Positions 36,517-46,115 of a stretch of 63,105 bases of DNA are shown here, piece by piece. Below the pieces are notes generated by a model, which worked only from the letters and a program-made list of their open reading frames with translations, made no database searches and was not told the origin of the DNA. How positions within the stretch are numbered: position 1 is the stretch's first letter; every line of letters starts with the position of its first letter. Source of the DNA: an uncultured Prevotellaceae bacterium (GTDB lineage: Bacteria; Bacteroidota; Bacteroidia; Bacteroidales; Bacteroidaceae); the NCBI GenBank assembly GCA_900318995.1, contig ONMR01000012.1, forward strand, positions 1-63,105, written 5' to 3'. Position numbers and translations under genes: made by a program.

Positions 36517-37013
36517 AAGTCCTTCTTTATGTGTTCCATCATCAGCCTGCGGGCTGCTGAAAGCGTTGTTTTAATACTGGTTTTGGGACATCCCGTCACC
36601 TCCTCCATCTCATCAAGAGAGAGTCCCATCTCATTCCTTAGATGCAGATAATGCCTCTGCGTAGGCGTGAGCATTGCCAACAGCGACTCCCTGACGGCAT
36701 TCATATCGGCCTCATCAGTCAAATCCGATGCCGACGGACCACCCGCCAAATCAACCCCGTCAATAGGCTGCATCACCGCCCTGTTACCGCGCAGATGAGC
36801 AAGACAAACCTTCTTTGTTATCGTAACGGCCAAAGCATCAGGATTCTGCATATCATACCCGTTCTCAGTCTGACGCCAAAGAACCAGCAGAGATTCCTGA
36901 ACAATATCATCGGCATCATCAATGATACCTGAATCCTTAACGAACCGGCTGGCCATCAAAACCAACCTGCTCCGTATGCGGCCTGAAAACTGTTCAAATT
37001 CCTGTCTGTTCAT
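36513..37013 (-). CDS. ECF-type RNA polymerase sigma factor
   Basis: 166 residues. Region 2 at about 15-80 (DADDIVQESLLVLWRQ, where DAxD(I/L)xQExF is usual) and region 4 at about 110-160 (LTPTQRHYLHLRNEMGLSLDEMEEV and SIKTTLSAARRLMMEHI). It should direct transcription of a small regulon, under control of the membrane protein encoded next. A -7-like box TACTTTTG lies at 37049-37056 on the minus strand. Confidence 0.9.
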   Translation of the reverse strand: MNRQEFEQFSGRIRSRLVLMASRFVKDSGIIDDADDIVQESLLVLWRQTENGYDMQNPDALAVTITKKVCLAHLRGNRAVMQPIDGVDLAGGPSASDLTDEADMNAVRESLLAMLTPTQRHYLHLRNEMGLSLDEMEEVTGCPKTSIKTTLSAARRLMMEHIKKDL

Positions 37014-37048
37014 ATCAGCGTCTCTACCATATAGTTGCAGAAAACTCT

Positions 37049-37056
37049 CAAAAGTA
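37049..37056 (-). promoter_or_regulatory. -7 box of the sigma-factor operon
   Basis: TACTTTTG on the minus strand, 35 bases before the ATG at 37013. No clear -33 motif. Confidence 0.45.
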
Positions 37057-37058
37057 AA

Positions 37059-37087
37059 TTGAAAAACGCAATAAATCTATATATTTG
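37059..37087 (+). promoter_or_regulatory. Promoter of the broken beta-barrel gene
   Basis: TTG (37059-37061), 18 bases, TATATTTG (37080-37087); about 80 bases of 5' leader before the ATG at 37169. Confidence 0.55.
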
Positions 37088-37168
37088 CCATACTAACAAA
37101 TCAGAACTGGTTATTCTAAGAATGACTATATCTGTTGCATTATTCATTCAACATAATTTGATCGCCTT

Positions 37169-37785
37169 ATGAGTATAAAACGTTTTCTTATCCTGTTATC
37201 ATTTGTTTTATTTACAGTTAATATTAATAGTGTGGCGCAAGATGATTTTACTGCCTAGGTGTTGAATTTGTACATGGTTCTACATGTTATCTGCGTGACA
37301 CTCCAGTAAATGGAGGAGGATTCCAAGTGCGATATAAAAAACTGTATGCTGGTTCTATCCTTTTATTTGCAAATGAAGAAAAGAGTAAAATTTTCACGAC
37401 AAATTCAACTGAAATAAAGGATTTCAAAAATGCAATTAAAGAAAAGACCGGCACTGAAGGATGGTGGTTTAACGGTGGCTTTTATTTGGATTTAGGTTAT
37501 AATATAACCGAACATATTTCAGTTGGCGGAAGCATGGGTATCCAGTCAAATGTTTATGGAGTTAATTATCGTGTAATGGATACGACATCGGGCGTTGCTA
37601 AATATAAAGTGGTTACAAAGCAGGAGGATACAAAACGTGCTTTTGATGCCGGAGTATTCGGTTGTGCTTTTATACCACTCTCCAAATCTGACGATTTTGG
37701 ATTAAGTATAAGAGGAGGATGGACTAAATTATCAAATCTCTTTTTTGGTGTAGGTCTTTCATTTACAATTTCTGAGATGCTTTGA
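37169..37785 (+). pseudogene. Outer-membrane beta-barrel protein, frameshifted in a T run
   Basis: From the ATG at 37169 the frame gives a signal peptide (MSIKRFLILLSFVLF...NSVAQDDF) and then a TAG at 37256. The other frame continues without a break from YCLGVEFVHGSTCYLRD to the stop at 37783-37785. One extra T in the run at 37246-37249 would join the two into a protein of about 205 residues, with alternating strands (WWFNGGFYLDLGYNITEHISVGGS) and a barrel-like C-terminus (NLFFGVGLSFTISEML). Either a sequencing or assembly error, phase variation, or a recent mutation. An ATG inside the second frame is possible but would lack the signal. Confidence 0.75.
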
Positions 37786-37788
37786 TAC

Positions 37789-37826
37789 AAAATGATACAA
37801 AAGGGGTCAGACCCCTTTTGTATCAC
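37789..37826. repeat. REP-like palindrome R5
   Basis: TGATACAAAAGGGG-TCAGA-CCCCTTTTGTATCA, an almost perfect palindrome, 3 bases after the stop of the beta-barrel gene. Confidence 0.9.
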
Positions 37827-37830
37827 GTGT

Positions 37831-37868
37831 AAAAGAAAACCGCTCCTCAATAACGAGAAGCGGCTAAA
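37831..37868 (-). terminator. Terminator after aspS
   Basis: Stem CCGCT/AGCGG (37840-37844 with 37859-37863) with inner CTC/GAG; on the minus strand it is followed by TTTTCTTTT. It lies between REP copies R5 and R6. Confidence 0.6.
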
Positions 37869-37908
37869 AATAGTACCAAAGGGGCCTGACCCCATTGGTA
37901 TCATTTTA
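37866..37908. repeat. REP-like palindrome R6
   Basis: TAGTACCAAAGGGG-CCTGA-CCCCATTGGTATCA. On the minus strand its TGA is the aspS stop codon. Confidence 0.9.
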
Positions 37909-39655
37909 GGTCAATTTTGAGCTGGAGCTCGTCTAGCTGGGACTGGTCGAGAGGACCGGGAGCATCCAGCATGACGTCGCGGCCGGAGTTGTTCTTGGGG
38001 AACGCAATGCAGTCGCGGATGCTGTCAAGCTTTGCAAAGATGCTCACAAAGCGGTCCAAACCGAATGCCAGACCACCGTGAGGAGGTGCACCGAACTTGA
38101 AGGCGTTCATCAGGAATCCGAACTTGGCCTGAGCCTGCTCGGGTGTAAAGCCCAGGATCTTGAATATGGTTGCCTGCAGCTTGCTGTCGTGGATACGGAT
38201 AGAACCGCCGCCAACCTCGATACCGTTTATAACCATATCGTATGCATTGGCGCGAACGCTTGCAGGATCAGTATCAAGCAGAGGAATATCCTCAGGCTTG
38301 GGTGATGTGAACGGATGGTGCATAGCCATCAGGCGGTTCTCCTCATCGGACCACTCGTACATGGGGAAGTCAATCACCCACAGGCACTTGAACTGGTTCT
38401 TGTCACGCAGGCCAAGTTCATCGGCCACCTTAAGACGCAGTTCTGAGAGCTGCTTGCGGGTCTTCATTGCGTCATCACCTGAGAGGATCAGGATAAGGTC
38501 ACCGGCCTCGGCGTTCATGGCAGCCTTTAACTGCTGCAGAACCTCCTGGGAGTAGAACTTATCGACCGATGACTTGACGCTGCCATCCTCCTCGACACGG
38601 GCGTAAACCATACCCTTGGCACCAATCTGCGGGCGCTTAACATATTCTGTAAGAGCATCAATCTGCTTACGGGTGTATGTAGCGGCACCCTTGGCGCAGA
38701 TACCGCCTATGTATGCGGCGCTGTCAAATACGCCGAATCCGTGTCCCTTGAGAACATCCATCAGCTCTACAAAGTGCATGTCAAACCTAAGGTCCGGTTT
38801 GTCACTGCCGTAGTATTTCATTGCGTCCTGCCAGGTCATACGCTGGAAAGGCTCCTTGAAATCAATACCCAGGATGCTCTTGAACAGATGCTTGGCCATA
38901 GCCTCAAAGATCTGCAGGATATCCTCCTGCTCCACGAATGACATCTCGCAGTCAATCTGGGTGAATTCCGGCTGACGGTCAGCACGCAGGTCCTCGTCAC
39001 GGAAGCACTTGGCTATCTGGAAGTAACGGTCAAAACCTGATACCATAAGCAGCTGCTTAAGGATCTGGGGGCTCTGAGGCAGAGCGTAGAACTGACCGGG
39101 ATTCATGCGTGAAGGCACCACGAAATCACGTGCACCCTCTGGAGTGGAGTTGATAAGAATAGGTGTCTCAACCTCCATGAAGTTAAGGTCATCCAGGAAC
39201 TTGCGGATCTCCATGACCATCTTGTGGCGCAGTTCCAGGTTCTTGCGTACGCACTGGCGGCGCAGGTCAAGATAGCGGTATTTCATGCGCAGGTCATCGC
39301 CGCCGTCGGTATCGTCCTCGATTGTGAAGGGAGGCGTATCGGCCGCATTGATAACATTCAGATTATTAACCAGGATCTCTATATCACCTGTAGGAATCTT
39401 GGAGTTCTTGCTTGAACGCTCGCTCACCTTACCGGTAATCTGGATCACGAATTCGCGTCCCAGACGGCTGGCCTGCTCGCACAGGGCGGCATCGGTGGCA
39501 TCGTCAAACACAAGCTGGGTAATACCGTAGCGGTCACGCAGGTCGACAAAGACCATACCGCCCATTTTCCTTACTCTCTGAACCCATCCTGCCAGTGTCA
39601 CGGTAGTGCCGGCATCGGCCAGACGGAGCTCTCCGCATGTTTTAGTTCTGAACAT
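37901..39655 (-). CDS. aspS: Aspartyl-tRNA synthetase
   Basis: 584 residues, bacterial-type class II synthetase. The OB-fold anticodon domain ([20 protein letters not shown]) is followed by class II motif 1, motif 2 ([20 protein letters not shown]), a GAD insertion domain (about 280-410), and motif 3 ([14 protein letters not shown]). Charges tRNA-Asp. Its stop codon lies in palindrome R6. Single gene with its own promoter. Confidence 0.98.
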   Translation of the reverse strand: MFRTKTCGELRLADAGTTVTLAGWVQRVRKMGGMVFVDLRDRYGITQLVFDDATDAALCEQASRLGREFVIQITGKVSERSSKNSKIPTGDIEILVNNLNVINAADTPPFTIEDDTDGGDDLRMKYRYLDLRRQCVRKNLELRHKMVMEIRKFLDDLNFMEVETPILINSTPEGARDFVVPSRMNPGQFYALPQSPQILKQLLMVSGFDRYFQIAKCFRDEDLRADRQPEFTQIDCEMSFVEQEDILQIFEAMAKHLFKSILGIDFKEPFQRMTWQDAMKYYGSDKPDLRFDMHFVELMDVLKGHGFGVFDSAAYIGGICAKGAATYTRKQIDALTEYVKRPQIGAKGMVYARVEEDGSVKSSVDKFYSQEVLQQLKAAMNAEAGDLILILSGDDAMKTRKQLSELRLKVADELGLRDKNQFKCLWVIDFPMYEWSDEENRLMAMHHPFTSPKPEDIPLLDTDPASVRANAYDMVINGIEVGGGSIRIHDSKLQATIFKILGFTPEQAQAKFGFLMNAFKFGAPPHGGLAFGLDRFVSIFAKLDSIRDCIAFPKNNSGRDVMLDAPGPLDQSQLDELQLKIDLK

Positions 39656-39681
39656 ATTCGCTATATCTATTTAAAGACCTG

Positions 39682-39689
39682 CAAAGTTA
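39682..39689 (-). promoter_or_regulatory. -7 box of aspS
   Basis: TAACTTTG on the minus strand, 26 bases before the ATG at 39655. Confidence 0.6.
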
Positions 39690-39803
39690 CTTTTTTGTTT
39701 GATAACTGCATAATAATGACGTCTGATTTGTTCTAACGGGGAAAATGCTTAACTTCGCACTGTTTTATATATATTTAAGGTATAAACCTTCTTAACTGGA
39801 CTG

Positions 39804-40154
39804 ATGAAAAAGGGAATAATCCGTTTGTCTCTGGTGCTGGCAACAGTACTTGTATTGTTTGCCGGTTGCGGCAAAGATGAATTTGACGAAGATATGCTTG
39901 TCGGCACCTGGAAGTGTTCCGACGGCTTCTCGTACCGATTTGAAGAATACGGCTCCGGCAGATGCTTTGATTCCGACGATAAAGGAATGGACTTTACATG
40001 GGAACTATATAGTGATGAGCTTACCATTGAGTACAAGAAGAGCGGTACTTTGGGCAAGCCAAGTAGAGAGGTGTTCATATTGGAGAAACTCACGTCGTCA
40101 CGCATGGAAGCTCATCTTGTAGGTGACGATTATACATACACATTTACCAGGTAG
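39804..40154 (+). CDS. Small lipocalin-like lipoprotein
   Basis: 116 residues. A lipoprotein signal ends VLFAGC (Cys22). The rest has the short-strand pattern of small lipocalin-like proteins (VGTWKCSDGFSYRFEEYGSG, WELYSDELTIEYKKSG, YTYTFTR), common in Bacteroidetes. It ends one base before the AsmA-like gene. Function unknown. Confidence 0.72.
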   Translation: MKKGIIRLSLVLATVLVLFAGCGKDEFDEDMLVGTWKCSDGFSYRFEEYGSGRCFDSDDKGMDFTWELYSDELTIEYKKSGTLGKPSREVFILEKLTSSRMEAHLVGDDYTYTFTR

Positions 40155-40155
40155 T

Positions 40156-43100
40156 ATGGAAGCAAAGACAAAAAAGGTCTTAAAGATAACAGGCATCACA
40201 CTGGGTTCACTGATCGGTCTGGTGCTTATAATTGTTGCTGTGGCATGCTGGTTGATATTCTCATCAGCCGGCCTTACAAAAGTCGCGGAGAAAGCCCTTG
40301 ACAAGTATTCTCCTGCCCGTGCCAAAATAGATGACGTCGATCTTAAACTGGTCAAGACCTATCCGTTCCTCGGGTTCCGTTTGAACGGTCTGGTAATATA
40401 TGATGACATGGAGGACTCTCCGTATGATACACTTGCCGCCATCAATGAACTGACGGTAACGGTTGATTTCAAGACGTTGTACAAGGAGAAAAAAATCATC
40501 CTTACCAACCTGTTTGTAAACGGAATATATGCCAATGTATTCAGTGCTTCAGACGGCCGTTCAAACCTGGATGTGTTCGGAACATCCGATGATAAGGATA
40601 CTGTAAGGGATGACAGTGATATGAACATATACGCTGACCTTCAGAAAATATTCATTAATGATGTAAACGCCTCTTACAAGGACCTTCAGTCCGGAATAGA
40701 CGCAGGAATCAGTGGCATAGACATAGACCTTAAGGGACTCCTCAATTATGACAGCCTGGATGCCAGGGCGAATCTAAAGTTGGCAGCTTTGAAAGCCGTC
40801 ATCAGTAATGATTCCATCGATGCTGCAGCCACTCTCAATGACCTTAGGCTGAACGGTAACCTGACAAAGTATAAGGATGATATCGATGCCGATATCAAAC
40901 TGACACTCAAGGAGTCGACCGCCCGTTCCGGAACTATGGATGCCGACCTGAATGATCTGACACTCGATATAAATGACCTCTCGTTTATTCTCGCTAAGGA
41001 AGGACTCAATGACCTCATGGCCGGTCTGGCAATGACAGCAAAGGATCTGAAATTCTCATCGGATGGAATGTCGACATCTACAGGTGCCATCTCCATGAAA
41101 GCCGATAAAGCCATATACACAGGCGACAGCATCAACATTACCGGATTTGTCTTTGACTCACGCACAATCGGTCTGAACCTTGTGGATTCAGCCGGTGCTG
41201 TGTCAGTGGCATCGGTCGACAAGGTTAATCTGGGTATTGACGGGGGCTTGAAACTGGACATGACAAGCGTAGATACCGGTCTGGAACTTACTCTTGAGGG
41301 AACCAGATTTGAATCAGGAGGAGAATCACCTATGAGTGTGGTAACAGACAATGTTTCATTCATTGCCGACGGCCGGATAAACGGCAAGGATGTGGAACTG
41401 AATTCAACATTCGTCACCCCGGCCATCAATTTGACGATGGGCGGCGATGTCTATGTTCCCGGCTGGCCTTTGAGCCTCACAGTACCTCTTGAGACCACCA
41501 TGGATATGGACAGGTTCAACATAAAAGAAGGAGCAAACATCAATATAGATGGCCAGAAGATAGGTTTCAGCGCCAACGGTACTCTTGGCGGACAACAGGC
41601 TGTAGCTGGCAGAGCCAGGATAAAAACCATAAATAATCTTGATATTGACAGGCTTATATCCATGATACCCGACGCATTCCGGGATGTTCTGGACGGAATA
41701 GACATTCACGGAATACTTGGACTTGACCTTAACGTCAGGGGTGCCGTAGGTGAAAACGGACCTGTAGTGGATGATGCCAGAGCGCAGCTTTCACTCAAGA
41801 ACCTTGATGCTATGCTGAATGATTCGCTCAAGGCTGTGTCAGACCAGCTTTCGGCCGATATCACATACCCCAGCAGGATTGCTGTTGACAAGGACCGCCA
41901 GACTGCAGATATCGTTCTGAAGGCTGCAGACCTGGCCGTATCTGTAATAGATTCAACCACTATCAACGCATCATTTGACAACCTCGACCTGAATGCATCG
42001 GTAGCCGGTCTTGATGAAGAGACTGACAAGATGAACATCATCATGGACCTTCGCGCCGAAAAACTCAAGGCCGACATGGATACCATATCCGGTACACTGG
42101 ATAATGCCGATATAAGCCTTACCATAGCACCGGCCGAAAGCACCACTGCTATGATGGCCAATATAGCTTTCAATGACCTGTCCGCATCCGTCGGAAGTAC
42201 CCTTAACGCCTCACTTGGCAAGACAGACCTGCTTGCGGTAGCCCAGTATGATGAGTCAAAGGATGATCTGCTGCTCAAGTATAATCCGCGCATTAAAGTC
42301 ACGTTCGAGGACGGTAACCTGGAGATGCTTGATGAACCTATCCTGCTTCCTGTGTTGGATATGGACTTCTCTCTCGGACGTTTCAATATAAATGACTGCC
42401 GCGTGGAGATTGACAACTCGGACATCATGCTTTGGGGTGACGTCTACAATATCGGAGAGTACATTGACGGCACCGGCCTGCTGACCGGAGAACTGTTCCT
42501 GGAGTCCGATTATGTTGACGTTACAAAACTGATGCAGTTGTTCAGCGCTGATGACGAGACAGTTCAGAACACGGAAGAGGCCATAGAGGAGATTGAGGCC
42601 GGTAAGGATACATTGTCAGCCATGCCGTTCATTGTACCCAAAGGCATAGACCTGACAATGTATACCAATCTGTCTGAAATCAATTTCAATGATCATCTTT
42701 TCAATAATGTAGGCGGAGATGTCACTATCAAGGACGGAGTTGCAATACTCCAGGAGTTGGGATTCTCATCCGATGCGGCCGAGATGCAGCTGACAGCCAT
42801 ATACCGGACCCCCTCACCCCAGGATGATCCGTTCATTGAACTTGATTTCCATCTGCTTGACATTGAGATTGATGAGTTGATTGACCTCATACCATCTGTT
42901 GACTCAATCGTTCCTATGTTGAAGGCATTCAGCGGTCAGGCCAATTTCCATCTGGCAGCCGAAACATTCCTCAAAGACAATACTCCTATCATGTCCACCC
43001 TGCTTGGTGCAGCGGCTATCGACGGCAAGAACCTGGTGCTTCTTGACAATGAGGTATTTGACGGCATCAAGCGCAAACTGCTGATGAGCAAGAATGCCCA

Positions 43101-43458
43101 GAACGTAATTGACAGCATTGACGTACAGATGCAGGTAATACGCAACAGGGTTACTCTATATCCGTTCAGGGTACATATGGACAGGTATACCGCCATCATA
43201 GACGGACGTCACTTCATCAACAAGGACCTTGACTGCAAGTATACAGTCTCACTCATTGACTCACCGCTCCCCATCTCCCTGGGAGTCAGCATAAGCGGTT
43301 CTATCAATGATATTGCCGAGAGCCCCATTAAGCACATACGTCTTGTAAGGCCGCAATACAACAAATTGTACATACCGGACAAACAGTCCAGGACCGATGA
43401 GATTATAATGGAACTCAAGAACAATATTCAGGATGTCCTGAGGAGCAACGTAAGATAA
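40156..43458 (+). CDS. AsmA-like envelope protein
   Basis: 1,100 residues from the ATG at 40156, one base after the preceding stop. One N-terminal membrane helix (about 9-37) anchors a very long periplasmic beta-rich region with AsmA features: AEKALDKYSPARAKIDDVDL at the start, then many Leu/Asp-spaced strands and AsmA C-terminal-like segments near the end (YPFRVHMDRYTAIIDGRH, VSLIDSPLPISLGVSISGS). AsmA/TamB-type proteins are thought to act as lipid-conducting bridges or assist outer-membrane assembly. A bidirectional terminator follows. Confidence 0.85.
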   Translation: MEAKTKKVLKITGITLGSLIGLVLIIVAVACWLIFSSAGLTKVAEKALDKYSPARAKIDDVDLKLVKTYPFLGFRLNGLVIYDDMEDSPYDTLAAINELTVTVDFKTLYKEKKIILTNLFVNGIYANVFSASDGRSNLDVFGTSDDKDTVRDDSDMNIYADLQKIFINDVNASYKDLQSGIDAGISGIDIDLKGLLNYDSLDARANLKLAALKAVISNDSIDAAATLNDLRLNGNLTKYKDDIDADIKLTLKESTARSGTMDADLNDLTLDINDLSFILAKEGLNDLMAGLAMTAKDLKFSSDGMSTSTGAISMKADKAIYTGDSINITGFVFDSRTIGLNLVDSAGAVSVASVDKVNLGIDGGLKLDMTSVDTGLELTLEGTRFESGGESPMSVVTDNVSFIADGRINGKDVELNSTFVTPAINLTMGGDVYVPGWPLSLTVPLETTMDMDRFNIKEGANINIDGQKIGFSANGTLGGQQAVAGRARIKTINNLDIDRLISMIPDAFRDVLDGIDIHGILGLDLNVRGAVGENGPVVDDARAQLSLKNLDAMLNDSLKAVSDQLSADITYPSRIAVDKDRQTADIVLKAADLAVSVIDSTTINASFDNLDLNASVAGLDEETDKMNIIMDLRAEKLKADMDTISGTLDNADISLTIAPAESTTAMMANIAFNDLSASVGSTLNASLGKTDLLAVAQYDESKDDLLLKYNPRIKVTFEDGNLEMLDEPILLPVLDMDFSLGRFNINDCRVEIDNSDIMLWGDVYNIGEYIDGTGLLTGELFLESDYVDVTKLMQLFSADDETVQNTEEAIEEIEAGKDTLSAMPFIVPKGIDLTMYTNLSEINFNDHLFNNVGGDVTIKDGVAILQELGFSSDAAEMQLTAIYRTPSPQDDPFIELDFHLLDIEIDELIDLIPSVDSIVPMLKAFSGQANFHLAAETFLKDNTPIMSTLLGAAAIDGKNLVLLDNEVFDGIKRKLLMSKNAQNVIDSIDVQMQVIRNRVTLYPFRVHMDRYTAIIDGRHFINKDLDCKYTVSLIDSPLPISLGVSISGSINDIAESPIKHIRLVRPQYNKLYIPDKQSRTDEIIMELKNNIQDVLRSNVR

Positions 43459-43465
43459 TAAACTT

Positions 43466-43505
43466 AAGAAAGGCTTGTGATCGGAACCGCAAGCCTTTCT
43501 TATTT
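43466..43505. terminator. Bidirectional terminator
   Basis: A 12-bp perfect stem AAGAAAGGCTTG/CAAGCCTTTCTT (43466-43477 with 43490-43501), with T-rich sequence on both strands, lies between the convergent AsmA-like and Na/Pi genes. Confidence 0.8.
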
Positions 43506-43521
43506 CCTTGATTATCAGGGA

Positions 43522-45273
43522 TTATTTAAGTCCTGCAAGAGCTTGGGATATGTTTATCATGAAATCTCCCATCGTCTCCAGTTCATGTATAAGGTCAAAG
43601 TAATAAACGCCGGCAGTGTAGTCATATGATTTTACCTCCATATTCTTGAGGTGTTCCTCACGCAGACGGTCACGCATATCGTTAATGGCGTCCTCGGCCT
43701 GATAAGCATTGGATATATCACTTACCTTAGGCATATTCAGGTTCTCGTTCATCACATCGTATGCCTTCTGCATTATGTCAAGCATCTCGTTGATACGCTC
43801 CAGCATCAGTTTGTCAAATACCTTGCCGTGGTCACGCTTGCGCTGCAGAAGACGGGAAATAGCCTCACCCGAATCCCCTAACGACTCCAGCTCACCTATT
43901 ATCTTGAAATATGCCTTGACCTGCATGCGGGACTCATCCGATATGTCATTCTGGCTTACCTGATTAAGATATGTGGCTATCTCAAACTCAATACGGTCAG
44001 TAATCTCCTCATATTTGACAAGTTTTTGCCTGAACTCCTCAAATCCGTCAGACTCGGACTCCTTTATGGCCTGTCGTACATAACCGAACCCCTTTGTGCA
44101 TATCTCGGCGTAGTGATTGATTTCCTTACGGGCCTCGGTGATGGACAACTCTGCCAGGTTGGCATTGCCCTTACCGATATATACCAGATGGAATACCTCT
44201 TTCTCCTCTTCCTTGTTGGGAACCATCTTCATGACAAGTTTCTCAAGCTGCGGGATGAACCATACAAGTATCAGGGTTGTAATAATATTGAAAAGGGAGT
44301 GTACTATTGCAACACTGTACGGCAGGCTGCTGGCCAAAACAGTCTGGCTTTTAAGGGCTTCACCCTCCAGACCTGTCTGTGACAGTATGCTGAAGTCGGC
44401 AGTCAGCGGATTGGGGAATCCCAGCCACTCCACAATCTGTGCGTTGAGCATCATATATGGGCGGAACAGCGCTATTACCAGTACTGAGCCGAACAGGTTG
44501 AACACCAGATGCGCACGTGCAGTACGCTTGGAACTGACATTTGTCGATGTGGCGGCCAGGTTTGATGTGATTGTGGTACCGATATTCTCACCCAGGATGA
44601 ATGCCACGGCATTAGGGAATGTAATGGCGCCCGATGCCAACAGCAACATGGTGATACTGGTAGCGGCAGCCGATGACTGAAGGCAGAAAGTCATTACAGC
44701 ACCTATTATAATGAACAGGACTGTGCTCAGGCCCATATCTGTAATCGGAGCCAGGAAGTTACGTACCGGTTCGCTTGAGAGCAGCGGATAAGATGTATCC
44801 TTAAGCATGCTCAGACCCAGGAACAGGAATGCGAATCCTATCAGAAACGAGCCGAAATCCTTAGTCTTCTGCTTTTTGAAAAAAGAAGACAATACGAATC
44901 CCACGAAAATAAGCGGTATGGCGATGGCTCCCAGACTGAACGAGCCGTCCATGCTGACTGCAAACAGCCATGCCGTTACCGTTGTGCCGATGTTGGCACC
45001 CATAATCACACCGATGGCGCTCTTGAGTGTCATAAGTCCCGCATTCACGAAACTTACCAGCATAAGTGTCGTTGCGGTCGATGACTGTACCAGGACGGTC
45101 ACCAAAAAACCGGTAAACAGGCATTTACCGGTATTTGAAGTCATCTTCTCAATAAAGGAACGCAAACCCTTGCCTGCAAATCTCTGAAGGCTGCTGCTCA
45201 TCAGGTTCATGCCCCAAAGGAAAAGGGCAAGGCAGCCAAGCATCGTAAGAATCTGATAAAATAATGAATCCAC
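43522..45273 (-). CDS. Na/Pi-cotransporter family protein with PhoU-like domain
   Basis: 583 residues. Two Na/Pi repeats each carry the QSS signature (VLVQSSTATTLMLV and CLQSSAAATSITMLL), within about nine membrane helices covering residues 1-330. A C-terminal PhoU-like helical domain of about 230 residues follows (YAEICTKGFGYVRQA, IGELESLGDSGEAI). Probably takes up phosphate with sodium. The start codon is GTG (45271-45273). A -7 box TACCTTTG lies at 45298-45305 on the minus strand. Confidence 0.92.
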   Translation of the reverse strand: MDSLFYQILTMLGCLALFLWGMNLMSSSLQRFAGKGLRSFIEKMTSNTGKCLFTGFLVTVLVQSSTATTLMLVSFVNAGLMTLKSAIGVIMGANIGTTVTAWLFAVSMDGSFSLGAIAIPLIFVGFVLSSFFKKQKTKDFGSFLIGFAFLFLGLSMLKDTSYPLLSSEPVRNFLAPITDMGLSTVLFIIIGAVMTFCLQSSAAATSITMLLLASGAITFPNAVAFILGENIGTTITSNLAATSTNVSSKRTARAHLVFNLFGSVLVIALFRPYMMLNAQIVEWLGFPNPLTADFSILSQTGLEGEALKSQTVLASSLPYSVAIVHSLFNIITTLILVWFIPQLEKLVMKMVPNKEEEKEVFHLVYIGKGNANLAELSITEARKEINHYAEICTKGFGYVRQAIKESESDGFEEFRQKLVKYEEITDRIEFEIATYLNQVSQNDISDESRMQVKAYFKIIGELESLGDSGEAISRLLQRKRDHGKVFDKLMLERINEMLDIMQKAYDVMNENLNMPKVSDISNAYQAEDAINDMRDRLREEHLKNMEVKSYDYTAGVYYFDLIHELETMGDFMINISQALAGLK

Positions 45274-45297
45274 CTTTGTAGTCTGTCAATTGTGGTA

Positions 45298-45305
45298 CAA
45301 AGGTA
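45298..45305 (-). promoter_or_regulatory. -7 box of the Na/Pi transporter gene
   Basis: TACCTTTG on the minus strand, 24 bases before the GTG start. Confidence 0.5.
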
Positions 45306-45353
45306 ACAATATTTCAAATGGAGCTTAACAAAATCTTAACAGATTTGTAACAA

Positions 45354-46115
45354 TCAGAAAAACTCTACACAGAGCCCGTCATAGGCAAACTGCATGTGTG
45401 GCGGGAATTTGGCGTTCATTATGGCGTGCATTCCGGCCCGATGGCTCATATGCACGAAATATGTCTCGCGTGCGCCCACTCTCTCTGCAAACAGCACAGC
45501 CTGACGCACGTTCTGGTGCGTTGGATGCTCCTTGGTATGCAGGGCGTTGACCACGAGAGTCTCAGTACCTTCAAGCAGCTTGAAAGACTCCTCGTCCATG
45601 CTCTTCATATCGGTAATGTATGTCAGTTTTCCTATCCTGAAACCCAGAATGGGCAGACTGCCGTGCATTACGCGTATGGGCATTATCTCCAAGTCACCCA
45701 CCTTAAACTTTTTGTCCGGCTGGATCTCACACAGTTCCATATGAGGCACACGTGGATTGATATTCTGGTTGAAGCAGTACGGCATACTCTGCACGATATG
45801 AGCTATCACGTTCCTCTCGGCATAGATGGGAATGGTGGTCGTAGTGCAATAAGGACGCAGGTCATCAAGCCCTCCTATATGGTCGTAATGTTCATGCGTA
45901 ACAATCACAGCATCAAGTTGTTCAATACCGGCTCTTAAAGCCTGCTGACGGAAGTCCGGACCACAGTCTATAATGATTTTTGTGGTATCGGTCTCTATCA
46001 GGGCCGATGTGCGCAGACGCTTGTCGTGAGGGTCTGCCGACATGCATGTCTGGCAGTGGCAGCGCATCTCGGGCACTCCGATAGATGTTCCTGTTCCAAG
46101 GAAAGTCAGTCTCAT
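45354..46115 (-). CDS. MBL-fold metal-dependent hydrolase (PhnP-like)
   Basis: 253 residues with the metallo-beta-lactamase fold. Metal motif THEHYDHIGGLDDL, with further ligands in DCGPDF, RVMHGSLP, ITDMKSM and HMSHRAGMH. The N-terminal MRLTFLGTGTSIGVPEMRCHCQTC resembles PhnP-type phosphodiesterases. Substrate unknown. The start overlaps the murB stop by four bases, so the two are coupled. Confidence 0.88.
   Translation of the reverse strand: MRLTFLGTGTSIGVPEMRCHCQTCMSADPHDKRLRTSALIETDTTKIIIDCGPDFRQQALRAGIEQLDAVIVTHEHYDHIGGLDDLRPYCTTTTIPIYAERNVIAHIVQSMPYCFNQNINPRVPHMELCEIQPDKKFKVGDLEIMPIRVMHGSLPILGFRIGKLTYITDMKSMDEESFKLLEGTETLVVNALHTKEHPTHQNVRQAVLFAERVGARETYFVHMSHRAGMHAIMNAKFPPHMQFAYDGLCVEFF

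Noticed and set aside
41706-42428. 240-codon frame on the - strand
   Set aside because: Antisense to the AsmA-like gene; Ser/Arg-rich shadow.
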